A stretch of 64,000 bases of DNA from Gracilaria vermiculophylla. Taxonomy: Eukaryota; Rhodophyta; Florideophyceae; Gracilariales; Gracilariaceae. The notes under the pieces were generated by a model. It was not told the DNA's origin, searched no databases, and saw nothing but the letters and a program-made list of their open reading frames with translations. Of the stretch, positions 1 to 11,568 are shown one piece after another. The stretch spans positions 1,720,228 through 1,784,227 of the forward strand of contig JAHNZQ020003149.1 in assembly GCA_019155205.2 (NCBI GenBank), written 5' to 3'. How positions within the stretch are numbered: position 1 is the stretch's first letter; each line of letters starts with the position of its first letter. The position numbers were made by a program, and so were the translations under genes.

Positions 1-684
1 TGCGCCGTGGCGCGTGCCGCAACCACGACACTAGGTGGGATTTAGTAGAGCACCTGATAAAAAGCAGCGGTCCCTATGGAGCGGTGCACCTACAGGTTGT
101 ACGCATACGTGAGCGGGCCCACATATACGTCCCAATCCATCTGATGGTCCGCGACGTAGCGCTCCAGCTTTAAGGTGACGATCTTGTTAAACCTCTCCGC
201 ATGTCAATTGGTCTGAGGGTGATAGGCAGTCGTAAACAACTGCTTCATCCCCAGCATTCCGAAGAAAGCGCTAAATAGCTTCGCTGCGAACTGGGGCCCG
301 TTTCCTGTAGGGAGGTATGACAGTATCCCATATGGGCCAACCCAGTGCTCGAGAAGGGTGTTAGCGATTATTGTTGCAATGGTGCTCCAGAGAAGAATGG
401 CGCGCGTGATCTTCGAGAACCGGTGGGTGATCACAAGAATAAATCAGTGCCAACACTCCTTCTTGGGGAGAAGACCCAAAATGTGCATTCTCATGAAATC
501 CAGAAGTCTTGAAGGCGGGAAAATTGTCAGTGGCGTCCAGTGTCTACGGATATTCCCCCTGGCGGCAGCACAAGAGTGCCAATCTGACACCGTTGGAAGG
601 CTTCATGAGCCATTTTCGGCCAATAGAACTCCCTCCGCATTGTAAAATACATCGACCATCGTGCAGAGTGCCCGGCGAGGTTTA
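1..684 (-). pseudogene. Inverted Ty3/gypsy integrase fragment
   Basis: Read on the minus strand this segment matches the integrase core of the larger gypsy element at about 6270-6900. It carries the RFSKITRAI block, a TGNGPQF block in place of the usual SDNG, and TTAYHPQTN. It enters from the left window edge and stops abruptly at about 684, next to a truncated LTR on the other strand. In-frame stops and substitutions show that it is dead. It is a nested or rearranged remnant of a second copy of the same family, and its N-terminal zinc-binding end lies towards 684. Confidence 0.8.
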
Positions 685-1077
685 ATTTGTTCCGATAATT
701 ACTACAGTAGTGAGACCTGCCGAGGCGAGCTCCCGGCTTGATATTTATTCTACCGGTCGAGATTCACCTCTTGGGGAAGTAAAATGAAGCACCCTTGAGG
801 GTTTATCTACTTCTTCGGTTGGCGACTCTCGGCGATCATCCTCAGGTTTCCAAGCCGCCGATTCCCAGGTCACATCATAGCAGCGCCTGTAGGAGCATTG
901 TCCGCCCAGTGAACCTCCCCCTCTGCTTGATGTTTGCGGATCCCCTTTCAGACTTCCCCCAGCTCACGACAGCGAATACCGGAGACCATCCTTCGAGACA
1001 CGCACCTTTATAGTCAACAAAAATTCCTAACAGACGTTGTGCTCTACATCCCCGAAAGGAGAACGGCCAGTACCACA
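685..1077 (+). repeat. Truncated 5' LTR of gypsy element
   Basis: This matches the 3' LTR (9789-10343) from its middle onward, including the shared block GAGACCTGCCGAGGCGAGCT and the end CAGTACCACA. The first ~160 bp of the LTR are missing and replaced by the inverted integrase fragment. The LTR ends in CA at 1077, two bases before the TGGTCTCCCGACTT primer-binding-site candidate. The divergence from the 3' LTR suggests an old insertion. Confidence 0.8.
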
Positions 1078-1100
1078 ACTGGTCTCCCGACTTTAAAGGT
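1078..1100 (+). other. Candidate primer binding site
   Basis: After the LTR terminus CA (1077) and the two bases AC comes TGGTCTCCCGACTTT. The leading TGG is expected for a site pairing with a tRNA 3' CCA end. The cognate tRNA was not identified. Confidence 0.5.
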
Positions 1101-1138
1101 CAGTTTCCTAAAGGATTTCCAAACGTCGCAGCAGAACA

Positions 1139-3643
1139 TTGTTTGTAATTTGCAATGATCAGACCCCAACAATGGAATTGTTCCTACAGGTGATTCGGAA
1201 GTGGAAAAAAATTACCCCCGATCTACTCCTCCATGGACCCCTCAGAACCTACCATATAACTCCCTTACAGAACCCTCAAGTATCCACCTCCGTTGTTGAG
1301 CGCAGCACGCGCAGAGCTCGCCAAAAGATGGCTGTCTGGCTGGAGGACCCCGAAAGTCACCTTAGGAATCCTGGCTCCTCTGTAGAGCGTTTCAGGAATC
1401 ACCTTAGGAGAGTGCACAATCGGAGACAAGCGGAATCCCCCGCGGAAACTCTGAAGAACGTTGACGTGGAGAAAGAACCGCACACGGCATCGCAGCCGCC
1501 ACATGAGGAGCTGAAGGGACGGGAACACCCGGAGGCAAACTCCCTCCTGGAGTCGCTGGCCCCATGGCATACGGATTGGCTCTCACAGGAGATGTTCGAA
1601 ATAATATCTGCAGGTTTTGAAGCTCACGTCGGAGCGCCCGGCCTTCTCCTTGTAGTGATAATCGCAATGGAGAGCGCTCACCGTGCTGTGGATGCTTTCC
1701 TGGATTCCGACCCCTTCCTAGAGAGGATCTCAGATGTTATCGGTGTGAAAGTTCGTTCCGAATTCGCACAGTTGCTCCCCGCAGCGGTTTTTCGAAGATA
1801 TTCTTTCATACAGGAGAGGTTCCCTTTATCAACACCTAAGATGACCCCGAGCAGAGAGGGAGAGAATACTGCCAGCCCCTACGCCAGAGAAGGAAAGGAT
1901 ACTGCCATAGGGAAACGTAACCACCTCAGTAATCTTGCTTTGCACCGTCTGAACCTGTGGCTTTGCGGAGGGGGACAGGATACCGGTCGCGTAGTAATTC
2001 ACTAAAGAAGAGAAGGACAGGATACTCCTCGGGTGGATCGCTATAACGGGGGTATCGTCAGAAACTCAGACCACCTAAAGGAAAGACGCCGAAAGAAACG
2101 GAGGGAGAAAAGTAGAAAGCGAGATACCGATTTGGAGGGAAGCTCAGACTCCGAGTCCTTATACAGCTCCAGCTCGAAGGACAGTATACCCCCCAATGAG
2201 AAACGCAGGAGGGTCAGGAAAATCGTCCCGCTTGAAGACATGTAGGCCAAAGTGGTGGATTATGACACATACAGGTTGAAGGATCGCTCCAATCTTTACG
2301 ACGTGTCGGTCGCTAAACAACTCACGAAGATCTAGCGCTGCATGGATATTCAAATGAAGAAGCACTCCTTCTCAGGCGACGACCCCATCTCGGTGTTAAA
2401 GTTTCTCACGCGCTCCCGTTCAGCGTATAATACCAATGGTGAATGGTGCCCATGAAGGCGCCGCTGTATGGAGTTTTCAGATCTACCTCACAGGCCAAGC
2501 GCACTCGCTGGTGCAGCCGCGCCTCACGAGGAAGAGCATCATTGTGGATGACCCTGGGACGGAGATCTTGATCTCGTATCTGGAGGTGGTGAATATCCTT
2601 CTCGAAAGGAACGCAACAGACGTGGTTATAGCCGATTCTGACGCTGAAGTCACCTCCTATAGGCAAAACAGGGAACTACCGAGACGGAGTTCTCGAAAAA
2701 GCCGGGGACGAAGGCCTTTCGGTGTGGTAACGTGTGCTCCGAACGGCGGTTGAAGTCGTGGATTGTGGAGGACCTCCTTCCCTTTATCCGCGCCAGGGTG
2801 CGTAATCGCTTGCCAACGCACCCAAAGACCACCTCTTCGGAGTTAGCACGTTTCGTGGAATCTGATGGGGATCCCCATCGTGCCGCTCGTAGCAGCCCTG
2901 CTCCACTTTCGTACAAACCGGTGGCCTCAAGCCAACGTTGGGCATTCGCCCTGACGTTGGACTCTAGCTCCTCGGAGGAGGTCGACGAGCTCGGGCTCGT
3001 GGGAGAGTGGGAGGCCCTTGCCCTCACATACGCCTCATCTCAGGGAGCACCGTCTAGGACGAGGACACCCTCGTCTCATACTTTGTACGCCTCAGCAGAA
3101 TCTTTCAGAACTGTTCGATTCGCAAACCCTCAAGGCTACCCACCACCATGCAAGATTTGCTTGTATCTAAGGCCAGTACACTGTAAGACTCTCATCCCAG
3201 CAATGAGGGCCGCCATCCTGCAGGAACGGGAGAAAAACTTCCAGGACTTGAAGGACACAACAAAGGAGGGCGGAAGTTATCGAACCGCGTATGGCAAAAT
3301 CCACCCCCCTCAAGAAAACTACGGTTATCGAGCTCCACTGAGAGTTCAGCCTGTTCCACTGTCACTTGCACCAGCAGTGCAGGTGCCGGTATCCAAACCG
3401 GTTCCAATTCAGGGGAACACGTCGCATCTCGATGCGCCATCGCAGCAACCTTCCCTACTGGAGTTCAGCCCCTCTCCAACTAGGAAAACTCGCAGGGCCA
3501 CGCGTAGAGGCTCCGCGTGGCTCCTTCCCATCGAGCCTCAGCTCCACGGAGGTTGTCGTTACGAAAGGGAGAGACGCCTTCTGCTTCTTCGACGCAGAAT
3601 GGAAGGGCCCCTCAATCCCGTCGGACCCATTCAACGCCTTTGA
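1139..3643 (+). pseudogene. gag-like region of the gypsy element (broken)
   Basis: Successive open stretches in shifting frames cover 1139-2005, 2033-2245, 2436-2753 and 2732-3643, separated by stops. The 2080-2240 part is strongly basic, then Ser/Asp-rich and then basic again. The 2340-2560 part has a capsid-like feel (FSGDDPISVLKFLT, then ..TGQAHSLVQPRL). Around 3140-3185 there is a CKIC..HC cluster that could be a worn zinc knuckle. The gag assignment rests on its place between the primer binding site and the protease and on this layout, not on a confident family match. Confidence 0.55.
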
Positions 3644-3659
3644 GGATTCTGTTTGCACG

Positions 3660-6600
3660 CTGCGCAGTTAGAATTACAAAGTGCTCGCCTATATTGGATG
3701 CTCCTCGTTCGCCTCCATCACGGGCCGACCTATCCTCGACACCGGAGCTGGCCTCAATCTGGTGGACGCCAAACGTGCTCCCGCGGTCTGCTTTCGCCTC
3801 CCCGAGGACTGGCAAGCTCCCTACGTGCTCCATGCGTTGCTTTGAGCATTGAACATCCTCGGAGCTATACCTTTGTATCTAAGGCTGGGTTCCTCACTGG
3901 TGAAGGTGTGGTTCTTCGTGGTCACCAACGTGGCCTCACAATCCATATTTGGCACTTCCGTTGTGGATCGGTATGTACTTGCAATCTACCCACCCCTGCG
4001 GTAGGTGATGTTTCACGACGCCCTACGTGTAGGTATCGCGTCCGCATCTCCCGGATTGGACGCCAACGCACGTCACGTGGGTTCTCTTCCAAAGGAGACG
4101 AAGTGGAATAAGCTTCGGGTGGTGGAGAGCATCGAAATACCTACCAGGAGTCAGGCCGAAGTTTGGGTGCAGACCACTGCATCCGGCCTTTCATTGCTAC
4201 AGGGGAGTCCACACCTGACGACGCAGCAGCACTCCATGATGGCGAACGGTGTTATGGAAATGCTACCGAAAACTACCTTTAGGGTTGTGCTCGCCAACGT
4301 GAAGGAGTCGCCGTTACGGCTCCAGAAAGGAATTGTTATGGGACTGGCACTACCTGCCTCTGCAGGACTGGCTCATTTTCATCGTTCGGAAGACCTTGCG
4401 GACCACGATGCAATCGCCACCATGGAGGCCGAAGCGACTTCAACGGCTCCGGAGGAAGTGAATCCTGCCACCGGGCAGGAGAAGCTCCGAATTGGGGAAG
4501 ATTTAGAAGGGTATCCCCATAGGATAGTGGAGATACTATCCGCCTTTGGGGACATGTGGTCTGGTTGCCTGGGTCAGGTCAGGCTGGCCAAGCACAGGAT
4601 CCAGCTCATACTCGATGCGAAACCCGTACATTAACTCCCAAGGAGGGCCGAACGCCATGCACGCGACTTCGATCGCGATAAGTTCCATCGGATGATGGAA
4701 AACGGCGTTATTGAGCCTTCTAGTTCAGAATGGGCCTCCCCGGTGGTGTTTGTTAAGAAGAAATATGGCTCCTTGAGGTTTTGTATTGACTACAGACGCC
4801 TCAACGAGGTGACTGTACGGGATTCCTACCCAATACCCCGTATAGATGAATGTACCGACTCCTTAGGTGATGCGTCCGTTTCTCTACGCTGTATGCCAAC
4901 AGTGACTACTGGAAAATTGAGATGGAAGACTCCGATAAGGATAAGACGACGTTTACCTCGCACCGTGGGATTTTCAGATTCCTAAGTATGCCATTTTGCT
5001 TAAAGATTGCACCTGCTTTGTTCCAACGAGCAGTGGACATAATCCTGTCAAAGGTGACGTGGCAGTACGCCTTGGTGTACATTGATAATTTCATCATGTA
5101 CTCCCGTAGCGTGGAAAAAAGCATTTTATTCATGTGAAGCACGTGCTCCAACTCCTGAAGGATGCTGGATTCACCTAGAAGCTGGAGAAATGCTTCTTTT
5201 TCATGTCCTCTATGGATCACTTGGGGCACGTTTTGCTCCCGGGTTGCCTACCGGTTTTCATAAAAACTCAGGACGACATCAAGGAAGCTACCCCTCCAAC
5301 GAACCTGGCAGAGATCCGCTCCTTTCTGGGGTTGTGCAATGTCTTTCGGACGTTTTTCCCAAGCTTCTCCCGTATTACGGCGCCGTTCAGTCGTCTCTTG
5401 AAGAAAACCAAGCCAACGCAATCGTCTATCCTGACGGACGACGAGATTGAAGCTTTTAACATCATGAAGAGGAGACTGATATGGCCACCGATCTTGGTAC
5501 TTCCGAAGCGGCACTACCAATGGTGCTGGACACTGACACCTGTAAATACCAGATCGGATGTGTCCTTCTTTACGAATAACCTGAAGTGGACTTCAAGCTA
5601 TCGGATACTGGAGTCGCAGCCTCACACCTACCGAACGGAATTATTACACATCGGAGCGCGAATGTCTCACCATCGTGTGGGCGGTGTTGCTTTAACGCCA
5701 ATACCTGAAAGGCGAGTGTTTCACCTTGAGTGCGGACCAAGCACCATTAAAGTCGACACTGTCTTTGACAGATGCTTCCAGCCACCTGAAAAGGAGGAGG
5801 CTACGCCTCCTGGAGTTCCGATTTGACATCTTCCACTGTCCTGGCATAGAATACCAGGCATCTAACGCACTGTCGCGAATCTCTACTTAGAAAGAAGACA
5901 AAATACCCTTGGAGGACACATTTCCGTGTCTGATCATCCAGAATGCCGACAGAAAAAAAGGATACGATTGAGAATGCGTGGAATGCTGTGAACCTGGAGG
6001 AAAGTACATTGAGCTCTGTGAGGTGATGGCCCTTGTTGAGGAGGAAATTGAAGTTCTCCCTATCACCGTAGTGGAGTTCCTGAAATAGCAGACTTCGGAT
6101 CTGTACTGCGATGAGTGCCTGGCCACTTTGAGGAGTCTAACATCGTCATTCGATGTCGACCGGGACGGCGTACTTGTACGCCGCGCTCCACTGAATGGAG
6201 CTCTCCAAAAGGTGGTCCCGACGAAACTAAGGGCGAGGGTGCTGTATCTTTTGCACCATCCTTGCCTCGCCGGGCACCCCGGTGGACCGCGGATGTATTT
6301 CATCATGCGGAGGGCGTTTTATTGGCCGAATATGGGTAACAAAGCATTCCAAACCGTGGTGGATTGCTATTTCTGCGCCGCCAGTAGGGGAAGTATACGG
6401 AAACACCGGACGCCGCTCACTCTGTTCCCCTTTTCAAGACCTTTGGAGTTCGAGGCCATGGACATCTTGCGCCCTCTACCCAACATGGAGCGAGGGTACC
6501 GATTTATCCTCGTGATCACCGATCGTTTCTCGAAGATCACGCGTGCCATCCCCCTCCGGAGCACCACTGCAGCAGTGATTGCCGACGCCTTTCTGGAACA

Positions 6601-7777
6601 CTGGGTTTACCCATATGGGATACCATTATACCTACTCACGCACAATGGCTCCCAGTCTGCGCTAAAGCTCTTCAGTGCCGTCTCCGGAATGCTGGAGATT
6701 AAACAGTTGTTTACAACTGCCTATCACCTCCAGATCAACGGACAGGCGGAAAGGTTCAACAAGACCATCGCTTCGCGGCTGAAGCACTACGTCGCGGACC
6801 ACCGGAAGGATCGGGACGCATATGTGGGTCCCCTCACGTATGCATACAATCTGCAGGTGCACCGCTCGACGGGGACCGCTCCTTTCAATCTGATGCTTTA
6901 GCACATTCCGCCAAGTGCCGTCATTGCGGCACTCGCCACGGCCTACCCTGTGGACTGGCCACAGGCACCAACAACGGCGCAAGCCAAACGCTTTATCCTA
7001 AGACGATATGAGAACGCATTCTCCATCGCAAAGGAGAGATTCAACGCCTCGCAGAGGAGGCATAAAAAGGAATTCGACCGCAAGGTGATGGAAGCCCCTC
7101 ACCTGAGGGAAGGCGACGAGGATTTCCCCGACAAACCTAGGGATGCATCCGACGAACCGCCAGACGTCACGCGCAAGTTAGCACCTACCACCTCAGGGCC
7201 TTACAAAGTCCTGGACACCTACAGGAACACTGTCGCCCTTGAGATAAACGGGCTCCGAGACGTAATCTACCGTGATCGGGTGACGAGATTGCTGACGACC
7301 AGCCCTTCAGGAATACCCAGCACCCCATGTCAGGTACCACGCGCGGAAAGTCCTCATCCAACCACCTCAGGCGTGACGACACCGTTCAGTACTGGAAACC
7401 TCAAAACCCCTCTCGGTGAAACATTTCCGGAGGCTCCAGATGCCATCATGACCCCTGAAGGTGACATCCTCTCCGCAGTTGAACATATAGTCTCCCACCG
7501 ACAAACCCCCGCAGGGCCATTGTACCGCGTACGCTGGTATAAGTACAGCTCAAAAGACGAGACTGAGTGGCCTCCAGGACTCATCCTGGAGAACTTCATC
7601 AGAACATACCTCGCCAATCTGGTGCGGAAACGCCATTGCGCATGGGTGCTTCCGTTTAAGAGAAGGGGACGGGGCCCCCAACTGGAGTTTTTTTTTGTCT
7701 CTACTGTTTCTCCCCCACCAGAAGTTCTCTTTTTCGCCTCCCGGACGCCGTTGCTCGCTTTTTCCACGCTCCCGTAG
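3660..7777 (+). pseudogene. gypsy pol: protease, RT, RNase H, integrase, chromodomain (broken)
   Basis: Protease: LDTGAG at about 3735. Reverse transcriptase (4690-5140): GVIEPSSSEWASPVVFVKKK, then FCIDYRRLN, then the active-site box changed from YIDD to YIDN. Downstream thumb and connection sequence reaches about 5500. RNase H/tether continues to about 5890 (LSADQAPL.., then SNALSR). Integrase (6128-6901): an HH-CC zinc module (HHPCLAGHPG .. CYFCAA), a core with MDILRPLPN, THNGSQS where SDNG is expected, and NGQAERFNK. After a stop the frame continues in 6950-7777 and ends in a chromodomain-like block at about 7460-7640 (VEHIVSHR .. LYRVRWYKY .. DETEWPP). Stops, frameshifts and at least two lost catalytic aspartates show that it is non-functional. 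Confidence 0.85.
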
Positions 7778-7914
7778 CGGCATACCGTGTCGCTGAGCGC
7801 GCAGGCACGGCCTTTTCATATTGCAACAACCGTTCATGGAGCTTCTGCTTCAACCGAAGGATATTTTATTCCGCCGCTACCAGAAACTAGCCCCAATGGC
7901 CAGGTTTTTATCAC

Positions 7915-9726
7915 CTACAGGTCAGCAAATCGCATCGTATACTCCACTTCGAGACGCGCTTTTGCCGTGAGTGCTTGGCAATCGAAGAAATCCGAAAGGC
8001 TCTTCTTGATGGCCGCCATGGAGGCTCGGTCCGTTTGGGCCTTGTGGAGTTCTAGGACCCAGGCACGCGCCTTGCGTAGAGCCTCTAAAGGAGAGGCCGG
8101 AGCAGAAGGACCCATCACCAGGCACGCCTGCACCAACTCCCGGAGGGCAGCATCCAGAGTCACAGAGGATATCCCGCCCGATGGTGAATCCGAAGTGGCC
8201 ACCTCCGTTGACGGCTCAACAACCGCCACAGAAGGAGCCGCGGACGGCGGACCAGCTGGGACAGGGGCTTCCCGACGGGACGCCGTAGGCTTCCGCCGTG
8301 GAGGTCGGCACAGCTGAAGACGGAGTCGGTGACACAGGAGGTGACGGCGGTGCCGGAACTGGAACGCTCCGCAGGCGAGGCTGCAGAACTGGCGCAGGGA
8401 CGCTCTGCAGTCGGAGTTGCACCACAGGGGCCGAAGGTTCAAGGATGGGAACCATCTTGTTTTCTTCCATAGGCGACACGGTGGCCACCACTGCGGAAGC
8501 ACCCGGCATTGCGGCGGGCCGCGAGGCTATAATTTCAGGAGGCGCGCCCATAACCTGGGACGGAGCCGGTAAATGACGAGGTGTATCATGCGACAGGCTC
8601 TCCATCAAGGGGTTGTAGTTGGGTACTCGGAGCCGTGGCACCTGTGGAACCCGACAAGACGCCAGACGGGGAAAGTCCGGGTAGTCTTACCTGTCATCGT
8701 CTACATTAGGACTCCCCACGATGGGGTGGAACGTATCATCGCCGTAGTCGTACTAAAGGAAGCCCAGCGTATCATTCCACGCCACCTGCAGGTTGTAATT
8801 CAGCAGCGTCTCCACCTCGGACTCACTCCATGCGGTGCCCTTGATTACGTTCTGAATTCCAAAAGAGTGCAGGACCCTGATGATTGACGCCGACATGTGG
8901 TGCAAAGGCCCTGGGGTCGGCTAATACGAAGAATCCCAGTGGAAACGACCGTCGCGGCACCGAGTATAATAGGTGACGCCTTCGTCCGCTGCTTGGAGAT
9001 ACGCCATCGAGGTGCCGACTGCGAACTCCGTCGAGGCAGGTATCATGACAAACCGCCCTAGGGAGTCATGGGGGTCTAGAACCTCGAAGGTGTGGTACGC
9101 AAAGGTTATGGGCGTCGCCATGCAGAGGTGCGGGGATTTACAGTGGTCCCTTCAAGACTCATTCACCTTGACGTAGTACTTCGGACGATGCCCGAAAAGC
9201 ATGTCGTGGAATGCGCGGAGAGGCCGGACGACCGGAGGCAGGCGAGGTATGGAGCACCATAGTGGGGCGCACGTTCATATCCAGTGGACGCCGACAGGGG
9301 CGCAGAAGAGAAGATTATGAGACGATGCACCGTCACTGAGACGGAACGGACGGACGCGATGATTCAGGTGTTCTCCAAAAGGAGATCCAGCGAAAGAATT
9401 GGCGCGTCAAGCGCCTTGAGGGAGGCGGTGTCCAATCCGGACTGACCCACGCTCCCGCCACGGAGGTCGCACCCCTGCGCCGCGCACGAGACGCTCGAGT
9501 ATGCGAAAGCTCACGCCGACTGATGCGGCAGCACCGACGGGTTACGCCAACAAGGAGGAGACGCAGCCGGGTCAAGGAGGACAAGTGCCGCAAACACCGC
9601 AAGGGATAAAACGCGAACCTGCGGTGGTACGCCGCGCAGGAGTGTGGAAGTATGATGGAACGCCTGACGGAGAGAATGTGTCAGATCGCCGGAGGCCGCG
9701 CTTGCATGAACACCGATAGCAGCCAC
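7915..9726 (-). pseudogene. Antisense coding remnant inside the gypsy element
   Basis: Between the chromodomain end and the 3' LTR, the minus strand carries a long protein-like reading interrupted by only a few stops and about two frameshifts. From the N-terminal side: 9726-9511; about 9500-9130; 9121-8921 (MATPITFAYHTFEVLDPHDS..); a continuation in the same frame with three stops (..SFGIQNVIKGTAWSESEVET.. to 8641); 8641-8216, rich in Pro/Ser/Val; then after a frameshift a helical, charged C-terminal part to 7915 (..LRELVQACLVMGPSAPASP .. FFDCQALTAKARLEVEY). The product is not recognised. Its position and strand match the additional antisense ORFs known from some plant gypsy elements, but no homology is claimed. 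Confidence 0.5.
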
Positions 9727-9772
9727 CCGGGGATCGAGAAATTGGAAGATGCACCTCGAGGACGTGGTGTAA

Positions 9773-9788
9773 TTTAGGAAAGGGGTTA
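9773..9788 (+). other. Polypurine tract
   Basis: TAGGAAAGGGG lies immediately before the TG that opens the 3' LTR at 9789. This is the expected place for second-strand priming of an LTR retrotransposon and fixes the 5' border of this LTR. Confidence 0.65.
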
Positions 9789-10343
9789 TGTAGTACAGTG
9801 GCTCCTGTGGAAATATGGTAGTGTGACTTTACGGCGTGAAATTCCTAAGGAGGGCTCGTATTTAATTAACTGAGCCACGTGGTGCATAATTCAGCCCGCG
9901 TGCGCTACAGTATCCTCAAGCGACAGTAGAATTTGAATTTATTTTAGTTAATTCGCGCAGGTAGTTACTACAGAAGTGAGACCTGTCGAGGCAAGCTCCC
10001 GGCTTGATACTTAGTCTGCCGGTCCTGGTTCACCTCTGGGGGAAGTAGAACGAAGCACCTTTAAGTCTTCATCTACTTTTTCGGTTTGAGACTCTCGTCG
10101 ATCATCCTCAGGTTTCTAAGCCACTGATCCCTAGGTCGCATAACAGCAGCGCCTGTAGGAGCATTGTCAGCCCAGTGAACCTTCCCCTCCACTCGGTGTT
10201 TGCGGATCCCCTTCAAGAATTCCCCCAGCTCGCGACAGTGATTACCGGAGACCACCTTTAGCAACTCGCACCTTTGGATTCAACAAAAACTCCTAACGGA
10301 CATTGCGCTCTACCACCTCGAAAGGAGAACTGACAGTACCACA
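9789..10343 (+). repeat. 3' LTR of gypsy element (555 bp)
   Basis: It starts TGTAGTACAGTGG and ends CAGTACCACA, giving TG...CA termini. It shares its right two thirds with the truncated 5' LTR, and its whole length with the inverted LTR copies at 10623-11174 and 14415-15098. It is preceded by a polypurine tract. Confidence 0.85.
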
Positions 10344-10488
10344 GATTCTTTCGTCCCTTAGGGATACTGTAGCACACACGGGCCGATTTATGCTTCACGT
10401 GGCTCAGTTAATTAAATAAGAGTCCTCCTTAGGAATATCACGCCGTAGAGCCACAACACCATATTTCCATAGGAGGCACTGCACTACA
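10344..10488 (-). repeat. Inverted partial LTR
   Basis: The first ~145 bp of the same LTR in reverse orientation abuts the 3' LTR directly. It ends cleanly at the LTR terminus (..GCACTACA at 10488). Together with 9789-9935 it forms a fold-back arrangement. It is a fragment of a second LTR insertion. Confidence 0.75.
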
Positions 10489-10622
10489 ATTTCATTCCAC
10501 TTCTGGATCACCGTAAAAAGAATTCCACAATGAGGGTCGAATCGATGCAAACTGGATACATTGTTCTGTCGCGACTCTAATGATTCGTTTAGGATACTGG
10601 CCTACTAAGTATCCAGATCGGT

Positions 10623-11174
10623 TGTGCTATCGTCAGTTCTCCTTTCAAGGTCATTGCGTACAACGTCCGTTAGGAGTTTTTGATGACTCCAAAGGCGCGA
10701 GTTCCCAAAGGTGGTCTTCGGTAATCGCTGTCACCAGCCGGGGGAATCCTGAAAGGGATCCGCAAATACCAAGTGGAGGGGGAGATTCACTGAGCAGAAA
10801 ATGCTTCTACAGGCGCTGCTACGAGGCGATCTGGGGATCAGCGGCCTGGAAACCTTAAGGATGTTTGACGAGAGTCTCCAATCGGAAAAATAGATGTAGA
10901 CTCAAGTGTGCTTGCTTTACTTCTTCAAAGATGGAGTTCGACCAGCAGATTAAGTATCACGCCGGGAGCCCGCCTCAACAGGTTTTACTACAGTAGTAAT
11001 TACCTGCACAAATTGACTAAAATAATTCTAAATTCTACAGTCCCTCACGGATATGGTAGCACACGTGGGCTAAATTATGCATCACGTGCCTCAGTTAATA
11101 AAATAAGAGCCCTCCTTAAAAATTCGCGTCATAAAGCCACTCCACAATACCACCTTAGAATCCACTGTACTACA
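10623..11174 (-). repeat. Solo LTR, gypsy family, inverted
   Basis: This is a full-length LTR on the minus strand. On the plus strand it runs from TGTGCTATCG to ..GTACTACA. It aligns throughout with 9789-10343. Flanking pentamers (TCGGT left, GTAAC right) do not match, so it is either old or bounded by a rearrangement. Confidence 0.75.
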
Positions 11175-11299
11175 GTAACAAATGGTTGTATAGACCATTT
11201 TGATAACCTTTTCGAGTTCATATTACTCTCAATAGAATCAATATGAGTTCTACTTTTTTAAAAGATTCCAGCCCATCCCGTAACAGAAACTCTACATGA

Positions 11300-11568
11300 A
11301 GTCCTGGATTTAAATATATTTTTTCTTTTTTCAGATCATTCTAATAGTATTTAAAGCAATTTGGTCCATCTAAATTAAATCTTCTATTTTTTGAAAATAT
11401 AACATCTTTCCATTCATTTTTCCAGCAAACCATCTGAACCCCCCTACGGAATGTCCCATACTTTTGAAACGTGGTTTTGAGAAAACAACAAGAAGGGGTG
11501 GTTACTCAAGGCCAAAATCCATATTTTGGCGTGCTTTTGGAGTATCCTAGACTTTTGAAACGCACTGT
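11300..11568 (-). mobile_element. Tc1/mariner-like remnant
   Basis: The block at 11350-11440 (GCAATTTGGTCCATCTAAATT.., ..TTTTCCAGCAAACC) resembles 18255-18345 in the intact inverted element. The segment ends TTGAAACGCACTGTA, the same terminal sequence as the elements at 16173-18853. It is internally deleted, with no usable reading frame. Confidence 0.6.

Larger units (their letters stand above)
685..10343 (+). mobile_element. Decayed Ty3/gypsy chromovirus-type LTR retrotransposon
   Basis: The internal order on the plus strand is gag, protease (DTGA), reverse transcriptase, RNase H, integrase and chromodomain, which is the Ty3/gypsy order. A 5' LTR missing its first part (685-1077) is followed after two bases by a TGG-starting primer-binding-site candidate at about 1080. 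At the other end a purine tract (GGAAAGGGG) lies just before the 3' LTR (9789-10343). The reading frame is broken by many stops and frameshifts and catalytic residues are replaced, so the copy is inactive. The unusual part is about 1.8 kb between the end of pol and the 3' LTR that carries a long antisense coding remnant. Confidence 0.9.

Noticed and set aside
4922..5137. Reading the YIDN box as a functional reverse transcriptase variant
   Set aside because: Other stops and frameshifts in the same pol region and a lost integrase aspartate show general decay rather than a functional change.
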